Source of the DNA: Cereibacter sphaeroides
GTDB lineage: Bacteria; Pseudomonadota; Alphaproteobacteria; Rhodobacterales; Rhodobacteraceae
Length of the DNA stretch: 64,000 nucleotides
Assembly (NCBI GenBank): GCA_003243455.1
Contig: QFQS01000001.1
Location: forward strand, 1,240,001 to 1,304,000
Direction of reading: 5' to 3'
The notes beneath the pieces were generated by a model. That model ran no database searches. It was not told the DNA's origin and saw only the letters and a program-made list of their open reading frames with translations. The position numbers were made by a program, and so were the translations under genes. Below, piece by piece: positions 49,005-58,992 of the stretch. Every line of letters starts with the position of its first letter. The first letter of the stretch is position 1.

Positions 49005-49568
49005 ATGCACCGAACCCTCGTTGTTCTTTTCCTCTGCCTTGCGACCCCCGCGCTGGCGGCGCCCGCGAACTATACGCTCGAGCCCGCCAAATCCACCGTC
49101 GGCTTCTCGACCGATTTCGGCCCCGATCACATCACCGGCCACATGCCGGTGACGCGCGCCGAACTGACGCTCGACTTCCAAAGGGTTGCGAACTCCAAGG
49201 TAGCGGTGACGCTGAACGTGGCCAATGCCGATGCCAGCTTTCCCTTCGCAACGCAGGCCATGAAGGGGCCGAAGGTGCTGGACGCGGGCAGCCACCCCGA
49301 CATCACCTTTGCCTCCACGTCCATCGCCCCGGATGGCGACGGCGCGACAGTGCAGGGCAACGTGACCATTCGCGGCGTCACCCGCCCGATGACGCTGAAG
49401 GCCAGCATCTATCGCCAGCAGGGCACCGAAGCGGGCGACCTCAGCCACCTGACGGTGCGTCTGGTCGGCTCGGTCCAGCGCAGCGATTTCGGGGCAACCG
49501 GCTGGTCCGACATGGTCGGCGACACGGTGCAACTGGACATTGTCGCCCGCATCGCCCGCGTGAACTAG
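49005..49568 (+). CDS. YceI-family periplasmic protein
   Basis: A 187-aa exported lipocalin-fold protein: signal peptide 1-19 (ATPALAAP), then YTLEPAKSTVGFSTDF and HPDITFASTSI, VQGNVTIRGVTRPMTL. YceI proteins bind polyisoprenoids such as quinone precursors. The start follows AGGAGG. It is 6 bp ahead of the cytochrome b561 gene, a frequent pair. Confidence 0.92.
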   Translation: MHRTLVVLFLCLATPALAAPANYTLEPAKSTVGFSTDFGPDHITGHMPVTRAELTLDFQRVANSKVAVTLNVANADASFPFATQAMKGPKVLDAGSHPDITFASTSIAPDGDGATVQGNVTIRGVTRPMTLKASIYRQQGTEAGDLSHLTVRLVGSVQRSDFGATGWSDMVGDTVQLDIVARIARVN

Positions 49569-49574
49569 GCCCAC

Positions 49575-50120
49575 ATGACCTGGCGCAATACGCCCGACAG
49601 CTTTGGCCTTTTTACCCGGGTCATCCACTGGACCATGGCGCTGGCGATCATCGGAATGCTGGCGCTTGGCACGCGGCTTGCGAACATGCAACCGGGCCTG
49701 TCCAACCTCTGGCTATACAGCCTGCACAAGTCGATCGGGCTGATCCTCTTGACGCTGGTGGTGATTCGTCTTGTCTGGCACCGCATCAGCCCGCCGCCGA
49801 CGCCGCAGGGCGATCCTTCGGCAGCCTTGCAACGGCTTGCCCGCGCCACGCATTGGCTGATCTATGCGCTTCTGGTGGCCATCCCCCTGTCCGGCTGGAT
49901 CGCCAGTTCCGCCTCCGGCATTGACGTAATGTTCTTCGACCGATGGGTGATCCCGCCCGTCGCACCGGTATCCGAGGCTTGGGAAAATGCTGGCTGGGCT
50001 GCGCACCGCATCCTGACCAAGGTTCTTATGGCGGTGATCCTTTTGCACATCGCAGGCGCGCTCAAGCGCCAGATCGAGGGCGACGGCACCCTGACCCGGA
50101 TGTGGCGCGGCACCCGCTGA
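49575..50120 (+). CDS. Cytochrome b561
   Basis: A 181-aa four-helix di-haem membrane cytochrome b of the bacterial cybB type (FGLFTRVIHWTMALAIIGML, LHKSIGLILLTLVVIRLVWH, ATHWLIYALLVAIPLSGW, AHRILTKVLMAVILLHIAGALK), with paired His for haem b. It oxidises quinol or scavenges superoxide. It follows YceI closely and is probably co-transcribed with it. Confidence 0.92.
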   Translation: MTWRNTPDSFGLFTRVIHWTMALAIIGMLALGTRLANMQPGLSNLWLYSLHKSIGLILLTLVVIRLVWHRISPPPTPQGDPSAALQRLARATHWLIYALLVAIPLSGWIASSASGIDVMFFDRWVIPPVAPVSEAWENAGWAAHRILTKVLMAVILLHIAGALKRQIEGDGTLTRMWRGTR

Positions 50121-50181
50121 TCGCCCCTTTACCTTTCCGTCATGTTGGCGCCAATCTCCGTCAATCCCCGCCGGAGCCGCG

Positions 50182-51405
50182 ATGCGCCTTCTCATATCCT
50201 TCGCGGCCCTGTTCCTCTCGGTCATCCTGCTGCAACTGGGTTCGGGCGGCGTGGCGCCTCTGGATGCCATCTCGGGGGCCGAACTTGGCTTTTCCACCAC
50301 CCAGATCGGCATCCTCGGCTCGGCGCATTTCTTCGGCTTCTTCATAGGCTGCTGGTGGGCGCCCAGACTGATGGGAGAGGTCGGGCATTCCCGCGCCTTC
50401 GCCGCCTTCTGCGCTGCCGGAACCATCGGCATCCTGATGCACATGATGATCGTCAATCCCACCGCATGGGCCATCATGCGCATGGCATCGGGGCTGTGCG
50501 TCGCGGGCTGTTACACGATCATCGAGGCGTGGTTGCAGGCCAAGGTCACGAACAGCACGCGCGGCCGCGCCATGGGCATCTACCGGATCGTCGACATCAT
50601 GGGCTCGCTTGGCGCGCAACTGATGATCGGCGTGCTGCCTGCGGCCACCTACCTGTCTTACAATATCCTTGCCATCGCCTGCTGCGCCGCGATCTTTCCG
50701 CTGACGCTGTCCAAGGCCGAGGCGCCCATGACGCCCGACGCACCTCGGTTGCGCCCGCGCCTCGCCTGGTCGCGCTCGCCCCTCGCGGCGGCGGGTGTCA
50801 TCGTCTCGGGTGTCACCGGCGCGGCGTTCCGCATGGTCGGCCCGGTCTATGGTATCGAGGTCGGGCTTGGCACCGACCAGATTGCGCTGTTCCTGGCGGC
50901 CTATGTCCTTGGTGGTGCGCTGGCGCAGTTCCCCGTGGGCTGGATCGCCGACGCCTTCGATCGCCGATCCGTCCTGATCGGGCTGGCCCTTGCGACCATC
51001 GCCGCCTGTATCGCCACCATCGCGCTGTCTGGCGCGGGCACCATCGCCGTCTTTGCCACCGCCGCGCTGTTCGGCTTTGCCACCCTGCCCATCTATTCCG
51101 TCTCGACCGCCCATGCCCATGACTTCGCGACCGACATAGAACGGGTCGAGCTATCCGCCGCGCTCATGTTCCTCTACGCCGTCGGCGCCATCGCCAGCCC
51201 GCTGCTGGCAGCCGTAGTGATCGCTCTGTTCGGCCCCTCGGCCATGTTCCTGATGATTGCCTTTGCGAACCTGCTGCTGATCGGTTTCGGCCTTGCCCGC
51301 GCGCAGGTCCGCCCGGCCCCGGACAACCGCACCGCCTATACCTATGAGCCGCGAACCTCGTTCCTGATCGGCCGCCTCCTGCGGCGAGAGCGAAAGAAAG
51401 AGTAG
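50182..51405 (+). CDS. MFS transporter
   Basis: A 407-aa major facilitator with twelve predicted helices and the loop 2-3 region WWAPRLMGEVGHSRAFAAF. It resembles the YcaD/CynX-like group found in Rhodobacterales. Substrate unknown. It ends 15 bp before a 211-bp structured repeat. Confidence 0.88.
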   Translation: MRLLISFAALFLSVILLQLGSGGVAPLDAISGAELGFSTTQIGILGSAHFFGFFIGCWWAPRLMGEVGHSRAFAAFCAAGTIGILMHMMIVNPTAWAIMRMASGLCVAGCYTIIEAWLQAKVTNSTRGRAMGIYRIVDIMGSLGAQLMIGVLPAATYLSYNILAIACCAAIFPLTLSKAEAPMTPDAPRLRPRLAWSRSPLAAAGVIVSGVTGAAFRMVGPVYGIEVGLGTDQIALFLAAYVLGGALAQFPVGWIADAFDRRSVLIGLALATIAACIATIALSGAGTIAVFATAALFGFATLPIYSVSTAHAHDFATDIERVELSAALMFLYAVGAIASPLLAAVVIALFGPSAMFLMIAFANLLLIGFGLARAQVRPAPDNRTAYTYEPRTSFLIGRLLRRERKKE

Positions 51406-51420
51406 CCCCACGATCCCGAC

Positions 51421-51631
51421 TGGCGAAGGCCATCGCCTTCGCCACGCCGCGCAAGGAGAGTTGCAGGAGGCCGGTGGCCCAAATCCACCGGCCAGCGCCC
51501 GCCCCGCCAATGGCGGGCGCTTCTCGCCCGCCGGGGCAGGCACTGGCCTCTGTTTCTCCCGGCACGAGCGGTCTTAGTGAAACGTAGCGCTGCGGGCGGG
51601 GAAACGCGGGTCGCGTTTCTGATCCCGCCCG
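51421..51631 (+). repeat. 211-bp structured intergenic repeat, copy 2
   Basis: It begins TGGCGAAGGCCATCGCCTTC (a hairpin), contains GCGCCCGCC/GGCGGGCGC and ends in GGGCGGGG-AAACGCGG...CGCGTTT-CCCGCCC. About 80-85% alike by eye to copies at 55025 (same strand) and 31334 (reverse). It starts 15 bp after the MFS stop, in the same orientation. Confidence 0.85.
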
Positions 51632-51722
51632 GACAGGCCGCGCAATATCACCCCTCAACCCTTCTGGCCCTCGCCCCGCCCTTAGGCTAAACGATGCCCC
51701 GGACCAAGGACCGGAACACCCC

Positions 51723-53441
51723 ATGGCACGCATTCTCATCACCTCGGCGATCCCCTACATCAACGGGATCAAGCACCTCGGCAATCTCGTCGGCTCGCAA
51801 CTGCCCGCCGACCTTTTCGCGCGCTACATGCGCGGCCGGGGCAATGAGGTGATGTTCATCTGCGCCACCGACGAACACGGCACGCCCGCCGAACTGGCCG
51901 CCGCCAAGGCGGGCAAGCCGGTCGAGGAATTCTGCGCCGAGATGCACGCCGTCCAGAAGGGCATCGCCGACGGGTTCCGCCTGTCCTTCGACCATTTCGG
52001 CCGCTCCTCCAGCCAGCGCAACCACAAGCTGACCCAGCATTTCGCAGGCAAGCTGGCCGACAACGGCTATATCGAGGAGGTCAGCGAAAAGCAGGTCTTC
52101 TCCGTCGCCGACAACCGCTTCCTTCCCGACCGCTATATCGAGGGCACCTGCCCCAACTGCGGCTATGACAAGGCTCGCGGCGACCAGTGCGAGAACTGCA
52201 CCAAACAGCTTGACCCGACCGACCTGATCAACCCGCGCTCGGCCATCTCCGGCTCGACCGACCTCGAAATCCGGGAAACCAAGCACCTCTACCTGCGCCA
52301 GCGCGCCCTGAAGGATAAGCTTTCCGCCTGGATCGACAGCAAGACCGACTGGCCGATCCTGACCACCTCGATCGCCCGGAAATGGCTGAACGACGGTGAG
52401 GGGCTGCAGGACCGCGGCATCACCCGCGACCTGTACTGGGGCGTGCCGGTGAAAAAGGGCGATCAGGACTGGCCGGGGATGGAGGGCAAGGTCTTCTACG
52501 TCTGGTTCGATGCCCCCATCGAATACATCGCCTGCACCGCCGAATGGGCCGATGCGCAGGGCCTGGGCGACGAGGCCTGGCAACGCTGGTGGCGCACCGA
52601 CAAGGGCGCCGATGACGTCAGGTATTTCCAGTTCATGGGGAAGGACAACGTGCCCTTCCACACCCTGTCCTTCCCCGCCACCATCATGGGCTCGGGCGAG
52701 CCTTGGAAGCTGGTCGACTACATCAAGTCCTTCAACTACCTCAACTATGACGGCGGCCAGTTCTCGACGTCGCAAGGCCGCGGCGTCTTTATGGACCAGG
52801 CGCTGTCGATCCTGCCGTCGGATTACTGGCGCTGGTGGCTTCTGTCCCACGCGCCCGAGTCCAGCGACAGCGAGTTCACCTGGGAAAACTTCCAGTCCTC
52901 GGTCAACAAGGACCTGGCCGACGTCCTCGGCAACTTCGTCAGCCGCGTCACCAAGTTCGGCCATTCGAAGCTCGGCACCACCGTTCCCGCCGGCGGAGAA
53001 TTCGGCCCGCAGGAGACGTCGCTCATCGCCGATCTCGGCGCGCGCCTGCGCGACTACGAAGCCTTCATGGACGCGATGGAGGTGCGCAAGGCCGCGACCG
53101 AACTGCGCGCCATCTGGGTCGCGGGCAACGAATACCTGCAATCCGCCGCCCCATGGTCCGCGATCAAGACGGACCCCGCGCGCGCCGGGGCCATCGTGCG
53201 CCTCGCGCTGAACCTGATCCGCGTCTACGCCATCATCTCGCGCCCCTTCATCCCGGATTCGTCCGAAGCGATGATGGCTGCGATGGACAGCCGCGACTGG
53301 ACCTGGCCCGACGACCTTGGCAGCGCCCTGCGCGCCCTGCCCGCCGGTCATTCCTATACGGTGCCGGAAAACCTGTTCCGCAAGATCACGGACGAGGAAC
53401 GCACCGACTGGCAGCAACGCTTTTCCGGCCTGCGCACCTGA
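51723..53441 (+). CDS. metG: Methionyl-tRNA synthetase
   Basis: A 572-aa class I synthetase that charges tRNA-Met. The HIGH-type site is HLGN in PYINGIKHLGN, the zinc knuckle appears as CPNCGYDKARGDQCENC, and the KMSKS-equivalent loop is FSTSQGRGV, a known variant in this type of MetRS. The anticodon-binding helical domain is complete and no C-terminal EMAP-like dimerisation domain is present, so the protein is the short form. Confidence 0.97.
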   Translation: MARILITSAIPYINGIKHLGNLVGSQLPADLFARYMRGRGNEVMFICATDEHGTPAELAAAKAGKPVEEFCAEMHAVQKGIADGFRLSFDHFGRSSSQRNHKLTQHFAGKLADNGYIEEVSEKQVFSVADNRFLPDRYIEGTCPNCGYDKARGDQCENCTKQLDPTDLINPRSAISGSTDLEIRETKHLYLRQRALKDKLSAWIDSKTDWPILTTSIARKWLNDGEGLQDRGITRDLYWGVPVKKGDQDWPGMEGKVFYVWFDAPIEYIACTAEWADAQGLGDEAWQRWWRTDKGADDVRYFQFMGKDNVPFHTLSFPATIMGSGEPWKLVDYIKSFNYLNYDGGQFSTSQGRGVFMDQALSILPSDYWRWWLLSHAPESSDSEFTWENFQSSVNKDLADVLGNFVSRVTKFGHSKLGTTVPAGGEFGPQETSLIADLGARLRDYEAFMDAMEVRKAATELRAIWVAGNEYLQSAAPWSAIKTDPARAGAIVRLALNLIRVYAIISRPFIPDSSEAMMAAMDSRDWTWPDDLGSALRALPAGHSYTVPENLFRKITDEERTDWQQRFSGLRT

Positions 53442-53547
53442 CAGCCTGGCCTGGCATCTCTGGACGCTTGGCAAAGCCAAGCGAAACGTGCCGTAGTATG
53501 CGCGGCGCCGGAACCAGCCTTCCGGCGGCAGACGAAGGGAACAGCGC

Positions 53548-55002
53548 GTGAATATGTCGGTCGAATTCCATGTCTGGTATCTGGCCGTCCTGCACATCCT
53601 TCTGCAGATCGCACTTTCGGTCCGGGTTCTTTTGCGCCCCCGTCGCGATCCGGCCTCGCGGCTGGCCTGGCTGGCGGTGATCCTCGTCGCGCCCATCGTC
53701 GGCATGCTGGCCTACCTGCTGTTTGGCGAGACGAATGTCGGCAACCGCCGCGTCGCCGGCTTTCGCAAGACGCTGACGGAGCTGCCGCCACCGGGCACCA
53801 TAGGCGTGAAGGGGGTGGGCGCCGAAACCGAAATCCCCGCCCGCTATGCCGGCGTGTTCGGGACCGCGCAGGCGATCAACGGTTTTCATCCGACCGGCGG
53901 CAACGACGCACATCTTATGGCGGATTCTGACGCTGCCATCGACAGGATCGTCGCCGACATAGACGCGGCCAAACACCACGTCCACGTCTCGTTCTACATC
54001 TGGCTGCCCGATGGCAACGGCTGCAAGGTGGTCGAGGCGCTGAAGCGCGCCGCCGCGCGTGGTATCACCTGCCGCGCCATGGCCGACGACCTTGGCTCTC
54101 GCGAGATCGTTCGCGCGCCCCAGTGGGAAGATATGGCACAGGCGGGGGTGCGGCTGGTCCGCACGCTCAAGATCGGTAACCCGCTGCTGCGCCCCTTCAT
54201 CGGCCGGATCGACCTGCGCAATCACCGCAAGATCGTCGTCATCGACAACTGGATCACTTATGTCGGCAGCCAGAACTGTGCCGATCCGGCCTTTCTGCCA
54301 AAGGCGAAATTCGCGCCCTGGGTCGATGCGATGATGCGCTTTACCGGCCCAATCGCACGGCAGAACCAGTTCATCTTCGCCAGCGACTGGATGACCCACA
54401 CGGATGAGGATCTGTCCGACCTTCTGACAGCCCCGATGGAGACACCTGCGGCGGGCTTTCCCGCCCAGGCCGTGGGAACCGGCCCGACCGAGCCTGTCTC
54501 CGCCCTGACCGAACTGATCCTCGCGCTGATGTTTTCGGCCCGCGAAGAGCTGATCATCACGACGCCCTACTATGTGCCGGACGAAGAGATTCAGGCAGGC
54601 CTCTGTGCCGCCGCCCGGCGAGGGGTCAGGACCACCTTCATCTTGCCTGAACGCAACGACTCCCGCCTCGTCGCCGCCGCCAGCCGCAGCTACTATCCCG
54701 ACCTGATCGAGGCAGGGGTCCATATCCACGAATATGTCGGCGGCCTTCTGCACACCAAGTCGCTGACCGTCGATGGCGAACTGACCCTGATCGGTTCCGC
54801 CAACCTTGACCGCCGCAGCTTCGAGCTGAACTTCGAGAACAACATCCTGTTCTGGGACCGCGATACGACCGCCGAGATCGTGCAGCGCCAGCATGACTAC
54901 CTCGCTTCCGCCGTCGCGATAAAGGCGAATGACGTCAGGGACTTCGGCTGGCACCAGAGGCTGTGGCACAACGCCGTGGCGATGTTCGGACCGCTGCTTT
55001 AG
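53548..55002 (+). CDS. cls: Cardiolipin synthase (PLD family)
   Basis: A 484-aa membrane enzyme that condenses phosphatidylglycerol to cardiolipin. Two N-terminal helices (about 7-27 and 37-57, RDPASRLAWLAVILVAPIVG) precede two HKD motifs: HRKIVVID with NWITYVGSQN, and HTKSLTVD with TLIGSANLDRRS. GTG at 53548 is taken as start (GAAGGGA seven bases before); ATG at 53554 is possible. It ends 22 bp before a structured repeat. Confidence 0.94.
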   Translation: MNMSVEFHVWYLAVLHILLQIALSVRVLLRPRRDPASRLAWLAVILVAPIVGMLAYLLFGETNVGNRRVAGFRKTLTELPPPGTIGVKGVGAETEIPARYAGVFGTAQAINGFHPTGGNDAHLMADSDAAIDRIVADIDAAKHHVHVSFYIWLPDGNGCKVVEALKRAAARGITCRAMADDLGSREIVRAPQWEDMAQAGVRLVRTLKIGNPLLRPFIGRIDLRNHRKIVVIDNWITYVGSQNCADPAFLPKAKFAPWVDAMMRFTGPIARQNQFIFASDWMTHTDEDLSDLLTAPMETPAAGFPAQAVGTGPTEPVSALTELILALMFSAREELIITTPYYVPDEEIQAGLCAAARRGVRTTFILPERNDSRLVAAASRSYYPDLIEAGVHIHEYVGGLLHTKSLTVDGELTLIGSANLDRRSFELNFENNILFWDRDTTAEIVQRQHDYLASAVAIKANDVRDFGWHQRLWHNAVAMFGPLL

Positions 55003-55024
55003 GTGACGGTCTTGCCACCTTGTC

Positions 55025-55235
55025 TGGCGAAGGCCATCGCCTTCGCCATGCGATGCAGATCGAGTTGCCCCGGTCGGTGGCCCAAAGCAACCGGCCAGCG
55101 CCCGCCCCGCCCATGGCGGGCGCTTCGCACCCGCCGGGGCAGGCACTGGCCTTTCGTGGTTATTCGTGGCAGGCGGTCTTGGGGGGGCGTGGCACTGCGG
55201 GCGGGGAAACGCGGGTCGCGTTTCTGATCCCGCCC
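55025..55235 (+). repeat. 211-bp structured intergenic repeat, copy 3
   Basis: Same element as at 51421: it opens TGGCGAAGGCCATCGCCTTC and ends at CGCGTTTCTGATCCCGCCC. Starts 22 bp after the cls stop in the same orientation. It fills nearly the whole gap between cls and the convergent nuclease-like gene. Confidence 0.85.
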
Positions 55236-55249
55236 AGCCTGATGTGGAT

Positions 55250-55957
55250 TCAGACCTCCAACCTTGCCCGTATCGGCAAATGATCCGACGCACTCCGCGC
55301 AAGCGGCGTGTCATGCGCGGCAAGCTCGCTCACCGCGACATTCGACGATGCCATGATCCGGTCCAGTCGGAACAGCGGATAGCGTGACGGGAAACTGGGC
55401 ACCGTCGGCGCGTTGGGAAAATGCTCCGCCAGCCCGCGCAGCGATGAACCACCGCCAACCCGCCGCTCGTTCAGATCCCCCATCAGCAGCGCGGGCCGCT
55501 TATCCAGCAAGGACAGCTTGTCCAGAATTGTCCTGACCTGCGCTCGCCTCGACGCCGCGATCAGCCCCAGATGGGCCGAAACCACGCGCATCGGCACCTT
55601 TCCGATCACCAGATCGGCGATCAGCGCCCCTCGCGGCTCCAGCCCCGGCAGCGGCAGGTAATGCACATCCTGCACCTCGGCATTGCGCACAAGCAACAGG
55701 TTGCCGTGAAACCCATGCGCCAGACCAAAGACCCGGCTTCGGGCAGCCATCAGCCCCAGTTCGCTCTCAACCCCGGCAAGGTCCAATATCCCCTTCCGCT
55801 CGCCAAAGCGGGTATCGACCTCTTGCAGCGCCAGAATATCGACCGCCATCTCGGCGATAACCGCCGCGATGCGTTCGGGCTTGCGCCGCCGGTCGGTGCC
55901 GACCGCCTTGTGCACGTTGTAGGATCCGACGTGGATCGTGTGTTTTCCGGCCGTCAT
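55250..55957 (-). CDS. Endonuclease/exonuclease/phosphatase (EEP) family protein
   Basis: A 235-aa metal-dependent phosphodiesterase-fold protein with the family motifs VGSYNVHKA, LALQEVDTRFGE, LMGDLNERR and SDHLPIRA. EEP proteins often accompany cardiolipin synthases and may act on phospholipids or nucleic acids. No signal peptide. It is convergent with cls. Confidence 0.88.
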   Translation of the reverse strand: MTAGKHTIHVGSYNVHKAVGTDRRRKPERIAAVIAEMAVDILALQEVDTRFGERKGILDLAGVESELGLMAARSRVFGLAHGFHGNLLLVRNAEVQDVHYLPLPGLEPRGALIADLVIGKVPMRVVSAHLGLIAASRRAQVRTILDKLSLLDKRPALLMGDLNERRVGGGSSLRGLAEHFPNAPTVPSFPSRYPLFRLDRIMASSNVAVSELAAHDTPLARSASDHLPIRARLEV

Positions 55958-56160
55958 CAGGCTGATCTATTCTCGGTCCCAAAACGCCACCCCGTTGGTA
56001 GCAGAAAACCCCGACTTCGACGCAACCCCTTTCGCTCTGAACAAGGCACGGCAGCACACACTACCGCCCCATGCGGCTTCAGGCCGGAAAATTCCCGACG
56101 CTTTCACTCTGCATACCAAAGCCATACCGAAACCAGACGACTTCCATACCCCGGAATCGG

Positions 56161-58233
56161 CTAACCCAGAAGTTCCGCGATCTCGCGCCGGAACGGCAGC
56201 GCATCGCCCGGATCGGGCTCGTCCAGTTCCTCGGCATAGCGCCGACCGGCATAAGTGGCCCAGGCGATCGGCGCCGGAGCGTCGGCGTCGCCAATGACCT
56301 TGACCGATTCGATCCCCGCCGCCGCCCAATCTGCCTGACGCGCCTTAAGTGACTGATAAAGCACATCTTCCGCAATGCGAGAGGTCACGAAAACCGCCGC
56401 CTCCGCCTCGATCTCCCGCTCCCGCCCCGTATAGGTGCAGGCGAGCTTCGCACCGCCCGAGCCGAAGGAAATCGGCGCATGGTTCAGGTGCAGCCTCACC
56501 CCCAACTCCATCAACCGCGTCTGGATAAACCTTTGTTCCAGCGTGTTTTCCGTCCACTCCGCCACCTTGGCGGCAGGCGTCACGAACTCCACCTCGCACC
56601 CCTTGGAGACCAGCAGTTCGGCCAGAACCGACCCCATGTAGAAATGGTCGTCGTCATACAGAACCACCCGCCCCTGCGGCACCTTCCCCCCCATCAGGTC
56701 GTCCGGGTTAAAGACCGGAATCCCAATTATCTCAATAGGGCCAAGGTGATAGCGCGCCACCACATCTGAACGCCAAGTTGCGCCAGTGGCGATCGCGATA
56801 TGCTGGAACCCGAACTCCAGCACATCTTCGGCCGTCAGACGGCTCTCGAAATAGGTCGAGACGTTGGCCATCGGCGCGATCTGCCCAACCCGATAATCCG
56901 CCACCCGCCCCCAGGCCGACAGCCCCGGCAAAGCCCGTTCCCGCGTCACCCGACCACCAAATGTTGTGCCCGCCTCGGCCAGTGCCACCTCATATCCGCG
57001 CCGCCCCAGAACCATCGCCGATTCCAGCCCGGCCGGGCCGCCACCGACGATCAGCACGCGCTCGCTTTTCCCCTTTGAGCGGACCCGCTCGGGATGCCAC
57101 CCCTTCCGCCATTCCTCCATGAAGGCCGGATTCTGCGTGCAGCGGCTGATCGCACCAGTCATGTCGCCCGAGACGCAGATGTTGCAGCCGATACATTCGC
57201 GGATGTCGTCGAAACGACCTTCCTCGATCTTCTTCGGAAGAAAAGGGTCGGCGATGGAAGGCCTTGCCGCACCTATGAAATCCAGGATTCCCTCGCGCAC
57301 CTGCCGCACCATCGCATCCGCGCTGGTGAAGCGCCCCACGCCCACGACGGGCCGGTCGGTCAGCGCCTTTACACCCTTGACCAAAGCTTCCTGAGCGCCC
57401 TCTTCCTTGAAACGAGAGGTCCCAGAGCAGTTCTCCCAAGTCCCGTGCGCCAGATCCCAAAGATCCGGCAGGTCGCCATGCATCTCGATGAACTCGCGCA
57501 CCTCGGCATTCGAGAAACCCAACGGCCCTTCCTCATGCAGCGACATGCGGATCGAGATCGCCATCTCTCCCTTCGTCTCCTCCCGCGCCTCCTCGATCAT
57601 CTCGCGCAGAAAACGAGCGCGGTTCTCAAGGCTGCCGCCGTATTCATCTGTTCGCTGGTTGGTCGCGCGGCTCAGAAAATGCTGCAAGATTCCAAAGCCA
57701 TGCGCGCCATACAGGCAGACGATGTCAAACCCCGCATCCTGCGCCCGACGAAACGCGTTGCGATACCAGCGCCGCAGATCGCGGATGCCCTTGCGGTCCA
57801 ACTCGCGAGCCTGAACCGGGTCCGAGGTGAAGGTCAGGATCGGCCCCGGAGAGACAGCGCGCGGCACCTCGCGGGTATAAAGGTTCGGCCCGTTGATACC
57901 CGAATAGGCCATCTGGATACCCGCCAGCGCGCCATGGCTTTTCATCGCCTCGGCCATACGCCCCAAGGCGGGCACGTCGCGGTCATCCCACAGCCGCTGC
58001 TCGATGAATGGCGTGATTTCCGAGGTGTGATGAATCTCGGTTTGCTCGGTAAAGATCACGCCCCAGCCGCCCTCGGCCTTGGTCCGGCGCATCTCAACCA
58101 CCGCCGACGGGTCGCGATAACCGCCGCCGTTACAGTGCGGCACCTGGAAAAAGCGGTTCTTCGCCACTTTTGGCCCGATGCGGACCGGCTCGAACAACAC
58201 GTCATAGCGCGAGGGGCGCATATCCTTGGGCAT
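56161..58233 (-). CDS. TMADH-like NADH:flavin oxidoreductase / N-methyl amine demethylase
   Basis: A 690-aa iron-sulfur flavoprotein in three parts: an OYE-type FMN barrel (1-340, with QVPHCNGGGYR and GIQMAYSG), a 4Fe-4S site Cys347-x2-Cys350-x2-Cys353-x11-Cys365, almost at the same numbering as trimethylamine dehydrogenase, and a dinucleotide-binding half starting VGGGPAG (396-402). Relatives demethylate dimethylglycine, N-methylproline or trimethylamine. It is followed upstream by a nitrilase-type gene 3 bp away and is divergent from the oxygenase operon. The exact amine is unknown. Confidence 0.87.
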   Translation of the reverse strand: MPKDMRPSRYDVLFEPVRIGPKVAKNRFFQVPHCNGGGYRDPSAVVEMRRTKAEGGWGVIFTEQTEIHHTSEITPFIEQRLWDDRDVPALGRMAEAMKSHGALAGIQMAYSGINGPNLYTREVPRAVSPGPILTFTSDPVQARELDRKGIRDLRRWYRNAFRRAQDAGFDIVCLYGAHGFGILQHFLSRATNQRTDEYGGSLENRARFLREMIEEAREETKGEMAISIRMSLHEEGPLGFSNAEVREFIEMHGDLPDLWDLAHGTWENCSGTSRFKEEGAQEALVKGVKALTDRPVVGVGRFTSADAMVRQVREGILDFIGAARPSIADPFLPKKIEEGRFDDIRECIGCNICVSGDMTGAISRCTQNPAFMEEWRKGWHPERVRSKGKSERVLIVGGGPAGLESAMVLGRRGYEVALAEAGTTFGGRVTRERALPGLSAWGRVADYRVGQIAPMANVSTYFESRLTAEDVLEFGFQHIAIATGATWRSDVVARYHLGPIEIIGIPVFNPDDLMGGKVPQGRVVLYDDDHFYMGSVLAELLVSKGCEVEFVTPAAKVAEWTENTLEQRFIQTRLMELGVRLHLNHAPISFGSGGAKLACTYTGREREIEAEAAVFVTSRIAEDVLYQSLKARQADWAAAGIESVKVIGDADAPAPIAWATYAGRRYAEELDEPDPGDALPFRREIAELLG

Positions 58234-58236
58234 GGC

Positions 58237-58992
58237 TCACTCCACAGGGCGGAAGTCGGCTAGCTGTGTTGGCAAAAGAATGGGATCGGGCGCGGGCAGT
58301 TCACAGATCAGAAGCGCCTCCGCCTGACCGGCCTGCGCATGAATCGCGCCGTCCCGCCCGACGATGACCGAACCACCGGAATAGGTCAGATCACCCTCGA
58401 CGCCGCAGAAATTGGCATAGGCAATGGCGACGCCATGGTTCACCGCCTGGGCAGGCACGGTCAGCCGGGGCACATGAGTGTAAGGCATCATGTTCGCCGT
58501 CGGGCAAAGTATCAGCGTAACGCCCAGCGAGGCCAATTGACGGATCAGGGGCGCAAATTCGATGTCATAGCAGATCAGCAGCGCCGCCTTCTGCCCTTCA
58601 AATTCGAACACCGACAGCTTTGTCCCACACCGGAAAAGCCTGTTTTCCCTAGGGCCGTAAAGTTGCGTCTTGCGATATTGCGACAAAAGCTCGCCATCGC
58701 GCCCAATCGCAAGGGCGCTGTTATACAGCGCATCACCGTCGCGCTCGGCCACGCCTACCGTCAGGCCACAACCCGACGATCGCACCATGGGCGCCAGCGC
58801 CTTGACCCAGTCCGCGACGGTTCGGGCTCCCTCGCCGGGATCGGTCACGTTGTAGCCGGGCAGAAAAACCTCGGGGAACACCGCCATACCGGCCCCGGCG
58901 AAACCCGCCGCGCCAAGCGTGCGCCTGATCACCAACAGCCCGTCGTCAACCGATCCGGCGGGTGACGGCCCCTGATATACCGCTAGCTTCAT
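58237..58992 (-). CDS. Carbon-nitrogen hydrolase (nitrilase superfamily)
   Basis: A 251-aa amidase-type enzyme with the catalytic triad Glu41 (VFPEVFLPGYN), Lys108 (YRKTQLYGP) and Cys141 (LLICYDIEF). It hydrolyses amides or nitriles to acids plus ammonia. First gene of the leftward pair with the TMADH-like protein. In a catabolic setting it may release nitrogen after ring or chain cleavage (inference). Confidence 0.88.
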   Translation of the reverse strand: MKLAVYQGPSPAGSVDDGLLVIRRTLGAAGFAGAGMAVFPEVFLPGYNVTDPGEGARTVADWVKALAPMVRSSGCGLTVGVAERDGDALYNSALAIGRDGELLSQYRKTQLYGPRENRLFRCGTKLSVFEFEGQKAALLICYDIEFAPLIRQLASLGVTLILCPTANMMPYTHVPRLTVPAQAVNHGVAIAYANFCGVEGDLTYSGGSVIVGRDGAIHAQAGQAEALLICELPAPDPILLPTQLADFRPVE

